DNA of 64,000 nucleotides from Massilia pinisoli (GCF_024753285.1 NZ_JANUGW010000014.1:1-64000); one strand, 5' to 3'; counted from the stretch's first letter, positions 8,936 to 19,216 are shown. Made by a program: numbers and translations. Notes: generated from the letters alone by a model not told the origin.

Positions 8936-9235
8936 GCGCACCTGTCGAACTGGATCGGCACAGCTGTTCCGGACGCCGGCTCGTTCGGGCCGGTGGCGAA
9001 CAAGGGCTCATGAAGCTGAAATCTGCTTGTTCCGCGCGCTCGGCAGCCAGTAACCGGTACTGGATGAGGCCTGGAAAATGTTGCGAGGGCTGGTCAATGC
9101 AGACGAGCTGCCTAATCCCCCAGTGCCGAGCGCGCCGGCGCGCCGGTCAATCATTGAACGCGGGCTGAGCAGCAAGCCGGATTTCACTCGATTGATCGGC
9201 GCGCCGAGCCGTACGGCATGTCTCGCGAACCGTTC
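8936..9235. other. Intergenic stretch, no gene seen
   Basis: Three hundred bases lie between the convergent ends of the LysR gene and the TonB receptor. A GC palindrome near 9130 (GCGCGCCGGCGCGC) could be a transcript end. Nothing else is supportable. Confidence 0.4.
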
Positions 9236-11998
9236 TCAGAATGCCATCCGCACGCCGACATTGAACCTGCGGCCGACGTTTTCCAGGGTCATGAACTCGC
9301 TCAGATTATCGGCATAGACATGGCGCTTGGCGTTGTTCAGGTTGATCACGTCGGCATACAGCGACAGCGCCTGGGTAACGTTGTAGCGCAGGCTGGCATC
9401 GGTTTGCCCATACGCCGCGACGCGCGTCGGCAGCTGCGCGCCGCCGTTGCAGCTGGCCGCGAAATGGCTGCGCCAGTTATAGCTGGCCCGGACCTGGAAC
9501 TTGCTGTTCTCGAAGAACGCGGACGCGTTGTACGACTGGCGCGACAGGCCCGGATAACCGCAGTTATACGGATCGGAACCGTCGTTGCGGCTGGCCGTCG
9601 CATCGACATACGTGTAGTTGGCGGCGACGCCGAAGCCGCGCAGCAGAGGGTGCAGGTCGTCGAACGCGTACTGGCCGGCCAGTTCCGCGCCCTTGATCGT
9701 GCCTTTCTGGCCGTTGCGCCAGCGGGTGTCGTGGACGGTTTCGGTGAACAGCGGGCTCTGGACGTCCTTGAGTTCCTGCTCGATGAAATCGGACAGCTTT
9801 TTCATGAACAGCGCGGCGCTGACATAGTTCGTCTTCGACAGATACCATTCGTACGACACGTCGTAGTTATTCGAGCGCATCGGTTTCAGGTACGGATTGC
9901 CGCCGCCGGACGTCACGTAGCCCACACGGCCGCCGTACCAGCTGTCCACGCCCATGTCGCCCAGGTTCGGGCGCGTCAGGGTTTTCGAGGCGCCCAGGCG
10001 CAGCAGCATGTCGGACGTCAGGTCGAATTTCACGTTCATCGACGGCAGGACGGCGTTATAGCTGTTGCTCACCGAATTCGTCGTCATCGGGCCCCAGGTC
10101 TGGATGAACGTCGTGTCGTTCGGGCTCTTCACGGCCGCCAGCAGGATGCGGCTGATGCCGATCGACGTCGAATTCACGTGCATCAGGCGCACCCCCGCAT
10201 CGACGGCCCAGCGGTCGCCTTCCCATTTCGTTTCCGCGAATGCGTTCGTCACTTTTTCCGTCACGCCGGACATCGACGGTTTCGTGTAATCGATCGCCAT
10301 CGGACCATTCGGGAACTGCGTGCGGTCCATATAGCGCGCCGGGTCGTTCGAATAGGGCAGCACCGACGGCTGGTTCAGGTAATTCATGTAGGCGACGGGG
10401 TCGAAGCTCAGGTAGGCCGGCGGCACCTGGCCGCCGCTGCCGAACGGATTGCCGAGCGGTTTCACCGTGAACAGCGACGACGGCAGCGGCAGGTGGTAGC
10501 CGCTGAACGCGTTCCACGAATCGGCCTGCCACGAGATGCTTTCGAATTTACGCGTCGAATACGCCACGCCGGTATCCAGTCCCTTGAACACGCCCATGTC
10601 CGGCGTCCATGCGGCGTTCAGGTGGCCCTCGTGGACCGTATCGGCATGGCGCGAATCGCCGTACGAGACGGCGTGCGCGCGCACCGCGTTCGGATCCGTG
10701 ATGCCGTCGCCGAACGTCAGCGTGGGAACGGGGCCGTAGGTGAGCACGTCGCTGTTCTGCGGGATCATGCCGGCCACCACCCACATCGTCGGCGACTTGG
10801 TCTTCGTGCGCGACGTCCACAGATCCGCATCCAGTTTCCAGTCCGGCGACAGCATCCATTTCGAATTCAGGCCATAGCCCTGGCTGACCGACAGGCGCGA
10901 ATCGCCTTTCTGGATCATGTCGTTCGAATTGGCGCCGTCCAGGATGCCGGCCTGCACCAGTGCCGGATTGTTCGCGGCGAAAACCGCGCCCGGCCGCTCG
11001 AAGCTCGTGATCTGGTTGTTCTCGTTGTACTTGACGTTCAGCTGCGTCGGCACGATCCAGTCGCTGATGGCGATGACGGCATTGCGCTGGTCGAGGCGCG
11101 AATACAGGGCGTCCGCCGTCAGCTTCCAGGTGGACGACGGGTTGTACTGGACCGTGGCGCTGGAGACGAGGCGCTTGCGGGTCTCGTTCTCTTCCTGGAA
11201 GCCGTAGCTCTGCGGGATATACAGTTTTTTCCTCGTGACGTCGGCCGGCGTCAATCCCTTGGAATGCATGTCGCCGTTGATCAGGGTGACGTCCTGGTAG
11301 TTCCAGGCGTCGTTGATGGCCTTGTATTGCCTGGATGCACGGTCGGTATAGGACAGCGAACCGGCCACGCCGAACGTGCGGTCCGGATTGGCGAACGAGA
11401 ACAGGCCGCTGATGTTCGGCGTGTTCTTTTTCGAATTCGAGTCGTAGGAATCGGAGACATTGATGACCGACGACTTGCCCGGTTTTCCGGACAGCGGACG
11501 CGTCGTCTGGATATCCACGGTCGATCCGATGCCGCCTTCGGGCAGGAAGGCCTGCGACGTTTTATACACGAGGGCTTTCGAAATCAGGTCGGACGACAGC
11601 AGATCGAAGGAAAAGCTGCGGCCGCCCGTGTCGCTGGTCATGGTGCGGCCGTTGATCAGGACATTATTGAATTCCGGCCCGAGACCGCGCACGGAAATGC
11701 TGCGGCCTTCGCCATTGTTGCGGTCGATCTGCACGCCCGTGACCCGCTGCAGCGATTCGGCGATATTCGTATCGGGGAATTTACCCGCATCCTCGGCCGA
11801 CACCGCGTCGACTACGCCATCCTGCATGCGCTTGGTCGTGAGCGACGACGAGAGCGAGGCGCGGATGCCGCTGACCACCACGGTCGATACCGCGTCGGCC
11901 GGCGGCGCATCCGCCGTTTGCGCGAACGCGCCCGCCGGCATCCAGAGCTCCGCGATCAGGGCGGCCAATACGGTCTTGCTTCTCTTCGTTGTCAACAT
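9236..11998 (-). CDS. TonB-dependent receptor, sugar-uptake (Xanthomonas/Caulobacter) type
   Basis: A 920-aa outer-membrane receptor. A signal peptide ends GAFA. A short TonB-box-like VSTVVVSG precedes the plug domain, with the typical VDAVSAEDAGKFPDTNIAES, the RVTGVQIDRN motif and ISVRGLGPEFNNVLINGR. The beta-barrel ends in phenylalanine (VRMAF), as expected for BAM insertion. The start is the ATG at 11998, with GGAG nearby; the frame is open further upstream but lacks a binding site. It lies 40 bases after the GH2 gene on the same strand, so the two are almost certainly one operon. It likely imports galactose-containing oligosaccharides using TonB energy; the substrate is inferred from the neighbours. 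Confidence 0.92.
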   Translation of the reverse strand: MLTTKRSKTVLAALIAELWMPAGAFAQTADAPPADAVSTVVVSGIRASLSSSLTTKRMQDGVVDAVSAEDAGKFPDTNIAESLQRVTGVQIDRNNGEGRSISVRGLGPEFNNVLINGRTMTSDTGGRSFSFDLLSSDLISKALVYKTSQAFLPEGGIGSTVDIQTTRPLSGKPGKSSVINVSDSYDSNSKKNTPNISGLFSFANPDRTFGVAGSLSYTDRASRQYKAINDAWNYQDVTLINGDMHSKGLTPADVTRKKLYIPQSYGFQEENETRKRLVSSATVQYNPSSTWKLTADALYSRLDQRNAVIAISDWIVPTQLNVKYNENNQITSFERPGAVFAANNPALVQAGILDGANSNDMIQKGDSRLSVSQGYGLNSKWMLSPDWKLDADLWTSRTKTKSPTMWVVAGMIPQNSDVLTYGPVPTLTFGDGITDPNAVRAHAVSYGDSRHADTVHEGHLNAAWTPDMGVFKGLDTGVAYSTRKFESISWQADSWNAFSGYHLPLPSSLFTVKPLGNPFGSGGQVPPAYLSFDPVAYMNYLNQPSVLPYSNDPARYMDRTQFPNGPMAIDYTKPSMSGVTEKVTNAFAETKWEGDRWAVDAGVRLMHVNSTSIGISRILLAAVKSPNDTTFIQTWGPMTTNSVSNSYNAVLPSMNVKFDLTSDMLLRLGASKTLTRPNLGDMGVDSWYGGRVGYVTSGGGNPYLKPMRSNNYDVSYEWYLSKTNYVSAALFMKKLSDFIEQELKDVQSPLFTETVHDTRWRNGQKGTIKGAELAGQYAFDDLHPLLRGFGVAANYTYVDATASRNDGSDPYNCGYPGLSRQSYNASAFFENSKFQVRASYNWRSHFAASCNGGAQLPTRVAAYGQTDASLRYNVTQALSLYADVINLNNAKRHVYADNLSEFMTLENVGRRFNVGVRMAF

Positions 11999-12038
11999 TG
12001 TTTCCGTCTCCGTTTTATGTTTTGGTGGGTAAAACTCG

Positions 12039-14891
12039 TCAGGCGACCAGCGCCTTGACCATCTCCTCGGACAATGCCGTCCGTGGTGTGAAGCGTGGGG
12101 ATGCGGCGTAGGCGGCGAGGCTGCGGCGCAGCTGGCGCGACACGGGGTCGCTTGCTGGCGGTCCATCCAGCTCGAAACCGCACGCGATCAGGCGACCGGT
12201 CCCGACCCTGGCCTCGATGACGAGACCCAGCGAACGCGCGGTATGCCAGTCGTCGATGACGCGCACGATAGGGTCGACCGAGCGCGGCAGCAGGTCGAGC
12301 CGCAGCGGCGCCGCGCGGTGCAGGACGTGCCACCACTGCCAGTTGCTGTGCGCATCGGTGGGGAAATCGGCCAGCGCGGCGTGGGCCGGATCGCACAGGA
12401 CGCCCATCGTGGTCGGGCCCTGGCCCTGGGTCCATAGCGTGTTCCAGAAAATCGTCGACAAGCCGAGCTTGACCGGATGGGTCTCGAACGGACGGACGGA
12501 GGCGGGCGGCAAGCCCAGCAGCACGGTCGCGCCCTGCGCCAGCAGCGGCAGCGCCGCGGCCACGCTGTTCACCACCTTGACCGGGCTGGCGGTGTCCGGT
12601 GCGTCCGGATAGACCCACACGTCCCAGTCGTTCTCGACCGGCGCGGCCAGTTGCGGGCTGCGCAGTCCCGCGACGAGCCTGCACTTGGCCGCGCGTTCGA
12701 TCGCACCCAGCTTGACGTCGATGGCGCCCAGCGGCACACCCGTACCCTGCGCGACGCCGGCGACGGCGAACTCGCCCTGGTCGAGCACGCGCCCCGACGA
12801 TTCCAGCCGCCAGTAGACGGTGGACGCGCCCAGCGCACGCGCGCCGCTGTGCGCGACGTCGATCTGTGCGCGCAAGGTGTCGCGATTGCCGAACACGCGC
12901 TTCGGCAGGCGCGCCAGCACGACGGTGGGGCCGCAGAAACGGCTGAACTCGGCCGCGTCCACATAGCCCTTCTCGCGCCAGAACGGGTTCAACACACCGA
13001 CCAGCGCCGTGCCCTGGCCGGGGAAGTCGTGCAGGTCCAGCAGCTGGAAGCCGCCCATGCCGGGCGTCCGCAGCGCCGATTCGATGTCCTCCTTGTAGAG
13101 CATCGTCTGCAGCCGGCCCGACGCGTGCAGGAAGGCCGGCGCCAGCGCGCGCAGGCCGCTCGCGTCAAGCTTGTCCTCGAAGATGTCGAAGTTCTTCGGC
13201 TTCAGGTAGCCGGTGTACTGCGACCGCTCGTCGAAGTCGGGATACACGCACCACTGGCCGATCTCGTGGCTGACCACCGGTACCTTGCGCGCGACGATGA
13301 AGCCGCGGTAATCGGTCACGGTCTCGGGCGGGCGCGCATTGACGCGCGATTTGAGTTCCTCGCCCCATTGCTGGATGCGGGGCTGCTGCTCGACGTGGTA
13401 TTGGTTCTCCGCCAGTTCCGGCCAGCCGCTGCCGGACGTCCACAGGCGGCGCGTATCGACCGCCGCGAAATGCCGCACGTACTGCGCCAGCCAGGCGGAG
13501 TGATTCTTCCCGCCGGGCTCGTTCCCGTAAGGCATCAGCATGAAGCTGGGATGGTTGCCGTAGGCTTTCAGCACGCGCGCCGTCTCCGCCATGACCCAGG
13601 CGTCGACCGGTTTGCCGTCGCCGATCGTCGTCGAGCCGTTGGCCCAGCAGGTCTCGATCTGGAAATAGAACCCGGCCTCGTCACCCGCGTCGAACGCCGC
13701 CTTGGGCGGGCAGTAGGAGTGGAAGCGCAGATGGTTCAGGCCGTAGGCGCGGGCGATCTTCAGGATGCGGCGCCACTCGCCGATCTCCGTCGGCGGATGG
13801 CCCGTCTGCGGGAAAATGCAGCATTCCAGCGTTCCGCGCAGGAACAAGGGGCGGCCGTTCAGCATGAACTGCGTGCCGGCAGTTTTCAGCTCGCGGAAGC
13901 CGAAGCGCACGTCTGCGGCCGAACCGTCGTCGAGCTTCACACTGACCGTGTGCAGCGTGGGCGAGAATTCATCCCACAGGCCGGCGTCGGTCGGGAACTG
14001 CACGGCAGTCTCGAACACGCCGCCTTGCGCATCCCAACGCACCGGGATTTTGTGCACGGCGCCGCCGCCCGTCACCGTCAGGCGGCCCGCGCCCGCGCGG
14101 CCGGAGGCATTGCCGAGCGCGCCCTTGAGCACGACGCGGCGCGTGCGGACGTCCGGATAGACCTGCAGATCGTCGACCCAGACGGGCCGCCGCGCCGACA
14201 ACTCGATCTTGCCGGCGATGCCGTTCCAGTTGCCTTGCGTGTGGTCGCTGATACCGTGCGAGTCCGAACCGATGTCCGTGTGCAGGCGGTTGTCGACCCG
14301 GATCGTCAGCAGGTACTTGCCCGGCGCGAGCGTCCCGAGGTCGTAGATGTGCGCCGTGTGCAGGCTGTCGTTGCGGCCGACGTGGCGGCCGCCGATCCAC
14401 ACCTGCGTCTCCCAGTGCGGACGCTCCAGCGACACGACCGCATGCCGGCCCGCCCAGCCGCGCGGAATGACGATCTCGCGCTGGAACCAGGCAGCGCCCA
14501 CGTACACCGTGTCCGGCTGCAGGAAGAACGGCACCTTGACGTTGCCGGCGGCGCGGTAGGGCGCGTATTCCGGCGCCGTGAAGAATGCCTTGTTGGCGAG
14601 CGACGCCGTCCATCCGGTATCGAGCGTGACCGCATCGCCCAGGCCTTGCGCTGGCAGCGCGTCGCGCACGGATACCGGTTGTTGCAAAGGCTTGTTGAAC
14701 CAGGCTTGCGCGATGCCCCGGTCGGCGCGGTCCAGGCTGACGGCCCAGTCGCCGTCCACGCGCACCGCGTCGGCGTCCACCGGCGCCGTCCGGCCAGCCA
14801 GGGGCACGACGGCCATCAACGCGCCACTGGACAGGGTTTTCAGGAAGTTTCTGCGTCCGGCGTGACCGGAAGGTGCTTGGCTCATCGACAT
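12039..14891 (-). CDS. Glycoside hydrolase family 2 enzyme, Tat-exported
   Basis: A 950-aa enzyme. The N-terminus carries GRRNFLKTLSSGALMAV, a twin-arginine-like export signal, so it probably acts in the periplasm. The order is a sugar-binding jelly roll (about 100-230, with GNWNGIAGKIEL), an immunoglobulin-like domain, then a TIM barrel. The barrel carries the acid/base in GNEPGG (Glu458) and the nucleophile in SHEIG (Glu543), the GH2 arrangement. GH2 covers beta-galactosidases, glucuronidases and mannosidases; the galactose genes nearby favour a beta-galactosidase-type activity, but specificity cannot be read from sequence. It is first in an operon with the TonB receptor and divergent from the GntR regulator. 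Confidence 0.85.
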   Translation of the reverse strand: MSMSQAPSGHAGRRNFLKTLSSGALMAVVPLAGRTAPVDADAVRVDGDWAVSLDRADRGIAQAWFNKPLQQPVSVRDALPAQGLGDAVTLDTGWTASLANKAFFTAPEYAPYRAAGNVKVPFFLQPDTVYVGAAWFQREIVIPRGWAGRHAVVSLERPHWETQVWIGGRHVGRNDSLHTAHIYDLGTLAPGKYLLTIRVDNRLHTDIGSDSHGISDHTQGNWNGIAGKIELSARRPVWVDDLQVYPDVRTRRVVLKGALGNASGRAGAGRLTVTGGGAVHKIPVRWDAQGGVFETAVQFPTDAGLWDEFSPTLHTVSVKLDDGSAADVRFGFRELKTAGTQFMLNGRPLFLRGTLECCIFPQTGHPPTEIGEWRRILKIARAYGLNHLRFHSYCPPKAAFDAGDEAGFYFQIETCWANGSTTIGDGKPVDAWVMAETARVLKAYGNHPSFMLMPYGNEPGGKNHSAWLAQYVRHFAAVDTRRLWTSGSGWPELAENQYHVEQQPRIQQWGEELKSRVNARPPETVTDYRGFIVARKVPVVSHEIGQWCVYPDFDERSQYTGYLKPKNFDIFEDKLDASGLRALAPAFLHASGRLQTMLYKEDIESALRTPGMGGFQLLDLHDFPGQGTALVGVLNPFWREKGYVDAAEFSRFCGPTVVLARLPKRVFGNRDTLRAQIDVAHSGARALGASTVYWRLESSGRVLDQGEFAVAGVAQGTGVPLGAIDVKLGAIERAAKCRLVAGLRSPQLAAPVENDWDVWVYPDAPDTASPVKVVNSVAAALPLLAQGATVLLGLPPASVRPFETHPVKLGLSTIFWNTLWTQGQGPTTMGVLCDPAHAALADFPTDAHSNWQWWHVLHRAAPLRLDLLPRSVDPIVRVIDDWHTARSLGLVIEARVGTGRLIACGFELDGPPASDPVSRQLRRSLAAYAASPRFTPRTALSEEMVKALVA

Positions 14892-15103
14892 GCGCGTCTC
14901 TCTTTATGTAATGAAAAGTATTATATATTTCGACGGCAATGAAATTGCTTTCAGTACCCATGTCGATTCGGCATGGCTTTCAACCAAAATTTTGTAGCTC
15001 GGCCGTTCTTCAAAAAATCATACAATTAAGCATTTCCCCAAATCATGCCCAAGCAACGATCTGCTATCCTTCGGATGGACAGAGCGTTCGATGACGAGGG
15101 ATC

Positions 15104-15850
15104 ATGATTGAGATAGAGAGCGGGAAAGCTGGCAGGCCGGACGGCAGCAACCTGACGCGCCGCATCGTGGACGTACTCGGGCGCGCCATCGTGACCGAGC
15201 AGTTTTCGCCGCAGTCGCCATTCCCCGTCGAGGCGGAGCTGTGCGAGCGCTACGGCGCCAGCCGGACCATCGTGCGCGAAGCGGTGAAGATGCTGACGGG
15301 GAAGGGACTCCTGCGGTCGCGCCAGCGCGCCGGCACGGTGGTCGAGCCGGAAGACAGTTGGAATCTGCTCGACCCGGACATCCTGCGCTGGATGCTGGAA
15401 CGGAAATTCTCGCTCGACCTGCTGATCGACTTCAACGAGGTGCGCATGGGGATCGAACCGCGCGCCGCCGGGCTGGCGGCCCACAGCGCCACCGGTCCGC
15501 AACGGCGCGCCATCCTGGCCGCCATCGAGCGCATGAACGCCGCTGACGGCGGCGACGACGATCCGCTGGAAGCCGACATTGCGTTCCACCACGCCGTGCT
15601 GGTGGCCAGTAACAACCGGTTCATGCGCCAGTTCCGCGACCTGACAGAAGCGACGTTGCGCTTCAGCATCCGCAGCACCAACGAATATGCCGGCGTCGCG
15701 CGCGCCAACACGGCTGACCACGCGCGGGTCGGCGACGCCATCATCCGCGGTGAGCCCGCGCTTGCGCAGGCGTTGATGCGGGAATTGCTGCAGGGGGCCC
15801 TCGACCTGCTCGTCGCGGCGAGTGGGCAGGGCGCGCGTCCAGTACTCTGA
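15104..15850 (+). CDS. dgoR: GntR/FadR-family regulator, DgoR-like
   Basis: A 248-aa protein with a GntR winged helix (about 18-85; LCERYGASRTIVREAVKMLTGKGLL) and an all-helical FCD effector domain (about 95-235). The FCD domain shows the D..FH metal/ligand motif ('DIAFHHAVLVASNNRF'). This is the layout of DgoR, the galactonate-responsive repressor. The galactonate genes are within 6 kb, and it is divergent from the GH2-TonB operon. The gene symbol is a judgement from architecture plus context. It ends 6 bases from the convergent sugar-porter gene. Confidence 0.75.
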   Translation: MIEIESGKAGRPDGSNLTRRIVDVLGRAIVTEQFSPQSPFPVEAELCERYGASRTIVREAVKMLTGKGLLRSRQRAGTVVEPEDSWNLLDPDILRWMLERKFSLDLLIDFNEVRMGIEPRAAGLAAHSATGPQRRAILAAIERMNAADGGDDDPLEADIAFHHAVLVASNNRFMRQFRDLTEATLRFSIRSTNEYAGVARANTADHARVGDAIIRGEPALAQALMRELLQGALDLLVAASGQGARPVL

Positions 15851-15856
15851 AAGCGC

Positions 15857-17281
15857 TCAGCGCCAGGCGTCCTCGATCTCTTCCAGGCTCTTGCCGCGCG
15901 TTTCAGGCAGGCGCTTGAGGACGAACACGAAGCCGAGCGCGCAGATGGCGGCATACAGCCAGAACGTCGGGCCGGTCCCCATCCTCTTGTTAATCAGGGG
16001 GAAGGTGTAAGTCAGCAGGAAGCACGCGGTCCACAGCGCCGTGGTGGCCACCGCCATGCACGCGCCGCGGGCCTCGTTCGGGAAGATCTCCGACAGGGCG
16101 ACCCAGGTGACGGGCGCCAGCGTCATCGCGTAGCAGGCGATGGCCATGACAACGAGCAGCAGCAGCGGCCAGCCCTGCCAGCCCGCCACGTAGCAGGCGC
16201 CCAGCAGCACGTAGACCACGGCGAGGCCTGCGCAGCCGAGCAGCATCAGCCGGCGGCGTCCCCACCGTTCCACCGTATCCAGCGCGAGCAGTGTGAACAC
16301 GCTGTTGACGACCCCGGTGATGACGATGTTGAAGAGGGTGTCCGACACGGCATAGCCGGCCGACGCGAAAATCTCCTGCGCATAGTTGAAGATGACGTTG
16401 ATGCCGCACCACTGCTGCAGCACTGCCAGTACGATGCCGATGCCCAGCACGCGCACGAAGCGCGGTTCCTTCAGCACGTCCACCAGGCTGCGGCCGCGCG
16501 ATGCGCCCAGCGACGTGCGGATCGCGTGCAGCGCGCCGGCGGCATAATCGTCGCCGCCCAGCCGGTGCAATGCGCGGGTGACGCCGTCCCAGTCGCCGCG
16601 CGCCGCGAACCAGCGCGGGCTTTCGGGAATCAGGAGGCAACCGAGCAGGAACGCGACCGACGGCACCGCCGCCGCGAGGAACATGTGACGCCAGCCGGTG
16701 GTGCCGTTCCACGAGGCCGCGATCTGCGCCAGCGACGCACCGGCCGCCACCGGTTCGGCGATCAGCAGGTTGACCACCTGCGCGCCGAGAATCCCGGCCA
16801 CGATGGCGATCTGGTTCAGGCACACCATGCGTCCGCGCACGGCGGCCGGCGCGATTTCCGCGATATAGATCGGCGACAGGCCGGACGCGAGGCCGATCGC
16901 CGTCCCGCCGACGATGCGCCACAGGACGAAGATGTCGATCGAGCCGGCCCACGCGGTGCCGACGGACGACACGGCGAAGATGAAGGCGGCGATCAGCAGG
17001 CCGCGGCGGCGCCCGAGCCGGTCGCTGATCACGCCGGATGCCATCGCGCCCGCCAGGCAGCCGATCAGGGCGCAGCTGATGGCCCAGGCCTGCTGGCCCG
17101 GTTCGGTGAGTCGGAACCAGGCTTCATAGAACGGCTTGGCGCCGCCGATGACGACCCAGTCGTAGCCGAACAGCAGGCCGCCCAGCGCGGAGACCGCGGC
17201 GGCCAGCCAGAGGGTGATGCTTGACGCGGGCCGCAATGCCTGCGCGCCGTCGTCGAGAGTCGGTTCGTGACCGTGGATCAT
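15857..17281 (-). CDS. Sugar porter family MFS transporter
   Basis: A 474-aa inner-membrane protein with 12 predicted helices and all hallmarks of the sugar-porter branch: DRLGRRRGLL between helices 2 and 3, PESPRW after helix 6, ERWGRRRLM between helices 8 and 9, and PETRGKSLEEIE at the C-terminus. It should be a proton-coupled importer of a hexose or pentose. The ATG at 17281 has AAGGAA upstream. It follows the SDR gene by 16 bases on the same strand, so transporter and dehydrogenase are co-transcribed. Given the galactose pathway around it, galactose is the most likely substrate (inference). Confidence 0.9.
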   Translation of the reverse strand: MIHGHEPTLDDGAQALRPASSITLWLAAAVSALGGLLFGYDWVVIGGAKPFYEAWFRLTEPGQQAWAISCALIGCLAGAMASGVISDRLGRRRGLLIAAFIFAVSSVGTAWAGSIDIFVLWRIVGGTAIGLASGLSPIYIAEIAPAAVRGRMVCLNQIAIVAGILGAQVVNLLIAEPVAAGASLAQIAASWNGTTGWRHMFLAAAVPSVAFLLGCLLIPESPRWFAARGDWDGVTRALHRLGGDDYAAGALHAIRTSLGASRGRSLVDVLKEPRFVRVLGIGIVLAVLQQWCGINVIFNYAQEIFASAGYAVSDTLFNIVITGVVNSVFTLLALDTVERWGRRRLMLLGCAGLAVVYVLLGACYVAGWQGWPLLLLVVMAIACYAMTLAPVTWVALSEIFPNEARGACMAVATTALWTACFLLTYTFPLINKRMGTGPTFWLYAAICALGFVFVLKRLPETRGKSLEEIEDAWR

Positions 17282-17297
17282 GTGTCGTTCCTTAGGA

Positions 17298-18026
17298 TCA
17301 GAGGCGGGCCATGCGGCCGCCGTCGGCGACGATGTCTTCGCCGTTGATGAAGCGCGCGGCATCCGTCGACAGGAAGTGCGCGAGCGCGGCCACGTCTTCC
17401 GGTTGCCCGAGGTCTTCGGGGGCGATCTTTTCGACGCCGGACTTGATCGTGGGGCTGGCGTGCAGCAGCGGCGTTTCGATCGCGCCCGGGCAGATGGCAT
17501 TCACGCGGATGCCCAGCGCCTGGCCTTCGATGGCGGCCGAGCGGGTCAGGCTCACCAGCGCGGCCTTGGCGGCCGCGTACGGCGCGACGAGCGGCCCGGT
17601 ACGGCGCGCATGCACGGACGCGATGTTGACGATGGCGCTGCCGGGCCGCATCGTGCGCAGCGCGTGTCCGGTGAGCAGGGCGGCCCCGACCAGGTTGACG
17701 TTCAGAAGGCGCTGCCAGTCGGCGCCCGTCAGTTCGGCGATTGGCTTGTAGATCATGATGCCGGCAATGTTCACCAGCACGTCGACCGTGCCGAACGCGG
17801 TGACGGCGCGGTCGAATGCGCGCGCCACCTGTGCTTCATCGGCGATGTCGGTCTGGATGAAGTCGACCTGCGCCGCGCCGGCCGCGCGCAGCGTGGCTTC
17901 GAAGGCGGCATCGGCGGGCACCGCGTCCACCAGCAGGATGGCCGCACCTTCGGCCGCGAAGGCGAGCGCGGTCGCGCGGCCGATGCCGCCCAGGGCGCCG
18001 GTGATGAGGATGCTTCGTGTTGTCAT
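17298..18026 (-). CDS. SDR oxidoreductase, candidate D-galactose 1-dehydrogenase
   Basis: A 242-aa classical short-chain dehydrogenase. It shows the nucleotide motif TGALGGIG (residues 9-16), NIAG at 86-89, and the catalytic Ser137, Tyr150 and Lys154 (YAAAK). The chain ends with the usual INGEDIVADGG. Substrate is not encoded in these motifs, but the gene sits in a locus with a sugar porter, SMP-30 lactonase and galactonate dehydratase, kinase and aldolase. It would supply the missing first step of the De Ley-Doudoroff route, oxidising galactose (or arabinose) to the lactone. It is the first gene of an operon with the porter. Confidence 0.8.
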   Translation of the reverse strand: MTTRSILITGALGGIGRATALAFAAEGAAILLVDAVPADAAFEATLRAAGAAQVDFIQTDIADEAQVARAFDRAVTAFGTVDVLVNIAGIMIYKPIAELTGADWQRLLNVNLVGAALLTGHALRTMRPGSAIVNIASVHARRTGPLVAPYAAAKAALVSLTRSAAIEGQALGIRVNAICPGAIETPLLHASPTIKSGVEKIAPEDLGQPEDVAALAHFLSTDAARFINGEDIVADGGRMARL

Positions 18027-18169
18027 TGCTTGTCTCCGTGTGTTCCCGTTCCGGCGATGGAATGTTGCCGAATTTTACTCGCAAGACCGCACCGCAAAAC
18101 GGCGGCGAGCCATGCTGATTCGGCTTGGGAATCGCGCAAAACTGCATGGGCGACGGAGAGCGGATTGCT

Positions 18170-19216
18170 TTATTCTGGCGTGGATTTCAGCCGGTGCCGG
18201 CGCAGCGCCGGGTCGGCGGCGATGGTTTCGCGCAGCGCGCGCAGCATGCCTTCGGCGCCCGGCGACAGCACGTGGCCACGGCGGGTGATGATGCCGTAGG
18301 CGTCCATGCGCAGGCCCAGGTCGAACGGCAGCAATGCAAGCTGTTCCGAATCCAGATAGGCCTGCACGAGCTCCTGCGGCAGCGCCACCACCATGTCGGT
18401 GCTGGACAGCAGCGGCACGATCAGCGGGATGGCCAGGGTTTCCACGGTGTCGGTGGGCGGGCTCAAACCTTCGGACAGGAACAGCGCCGTCAGCCGGTCG
18501 CGCAGGATGCTGCCGGCCGGCGGCACGATCCACGACTGCCGCGCCAGTTCCGCCAGCCCCAGGTCCGTGCGCCGCGCCAGCGGGTGTCCGGGCCGCACGA
18601 CGATGTGATGCACTTCGTCGGTGATGGGTTCGAAATCGAGCAGCGGCACATTGGCCGTATCGAGGATCCGTCCCAGCACGAGGTCGAGCCGGCCGTCCAG
18701 CAGGCGCTCCACCATCGCGTCGCTGGTGCTGAAGTCGACGGCCACGTTGGCGTCGACGAAGCGCGACTTGAACAGCGTGATCGCCTTCGGCAGGATGGCG
18801 GCCGCCGGCGTCAGCACGCTGCCGATCTCCACCTTGCCGCCCAGTCCGGACAGCAGCTGCGCGATTTCCAGGTGGGCCGCGTCCATTTCGGCCAGCGCCA
18901 CGCCGGCGCGGCGGATCAGCATCTTGCCGGACCACGTCGGGACGACACCGCGTGCGAGGCGTTCAAACAGCTGTACGCCCAGCACGTGTTCGAGATCGCT
19001 GATCAGGCGCGAGGCCGCGGGCTGCGTCAGGCGCGCCGCCTTGGCCGCGGTGACGATCGACGCATGCCGGCCCAGTTCCACCAGCAGGATCAGGTGCCGC
19101 ATTTTCAGGTGGCTGCGCACGAAGCGGTCCGAGGCGGCGGAAGGGGAAGCGGGGCGGGGCGGGATGGACACGCGGGTCGATAAGGACGGACAACGGTGGC
19201 CGTCGATTATACGCAT
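18170..19216 (-). CDS. LysR-type regulator of the galactonate genes (GbpR-like)
   Basis: The conserved part is 310 aa from MRHLILLVELGRHAS, with helix-turn-helix AARLTQPAASRLISDLEHVLG and a substrate-binding-like effector domain. The preceding DRFVRSHLK is also conserved in LysR relatives of the galactose-binding regulator group, so translation starts upstream of 19102. The ATG at 19216 has AGGGG just upstream and I use it; an ATG at 19243 and a GTG at 19171 are alternatives. It is divergent from the lactonase-dgoD-dgoK-dgoA operon, whose promoter must lie in the roughly 115-base gap, and is the obvious candidate to control it. Confidence 0.85.
   Translation of the reverse strand: MRIIDGHRCPSLSTRVSIPPRPASPSAASDRFVRSHLKMRHLILLVELGRHASIVTAAKAARLTQPAASRLISDLEHVLGVQLFERLARGVVPTWSGKMLIRRAGVALAEMDAAHLEIAQLLSGLGGKVEIGSVLTPAAAILPKAITLFKSRFVDANVAVDFSTSDAMVERLLDGRLDLVLGRILDTANVPLLDFEPITDEVHHIVVRPGHPLARRTDLGLAELARQSWIVPPAGSILRDRLTALFLSEGLSPPTDTVETLAIPLIVPLLSSTDMVVALPQELVQAYLDSEQLALLPFDLGLRMDAYGIITRRGHVLSPGAEGMLRALRETIAADPALRRHRLKSTPE

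Noticed and set aside
9218..12058. Very long open frame on the plus strand, antisense to the TonB receptor
   Set aside because: Arg/His-rich translation with no family resemblance; a by-product of extreme third-position GC in the real minus-strand gene.
14992..15025. TTGTA and TACAA half sites as a DgoR operator
   Set aside because: The halves are 24 bases apart, too far for a GntR dimer site; probably chance.
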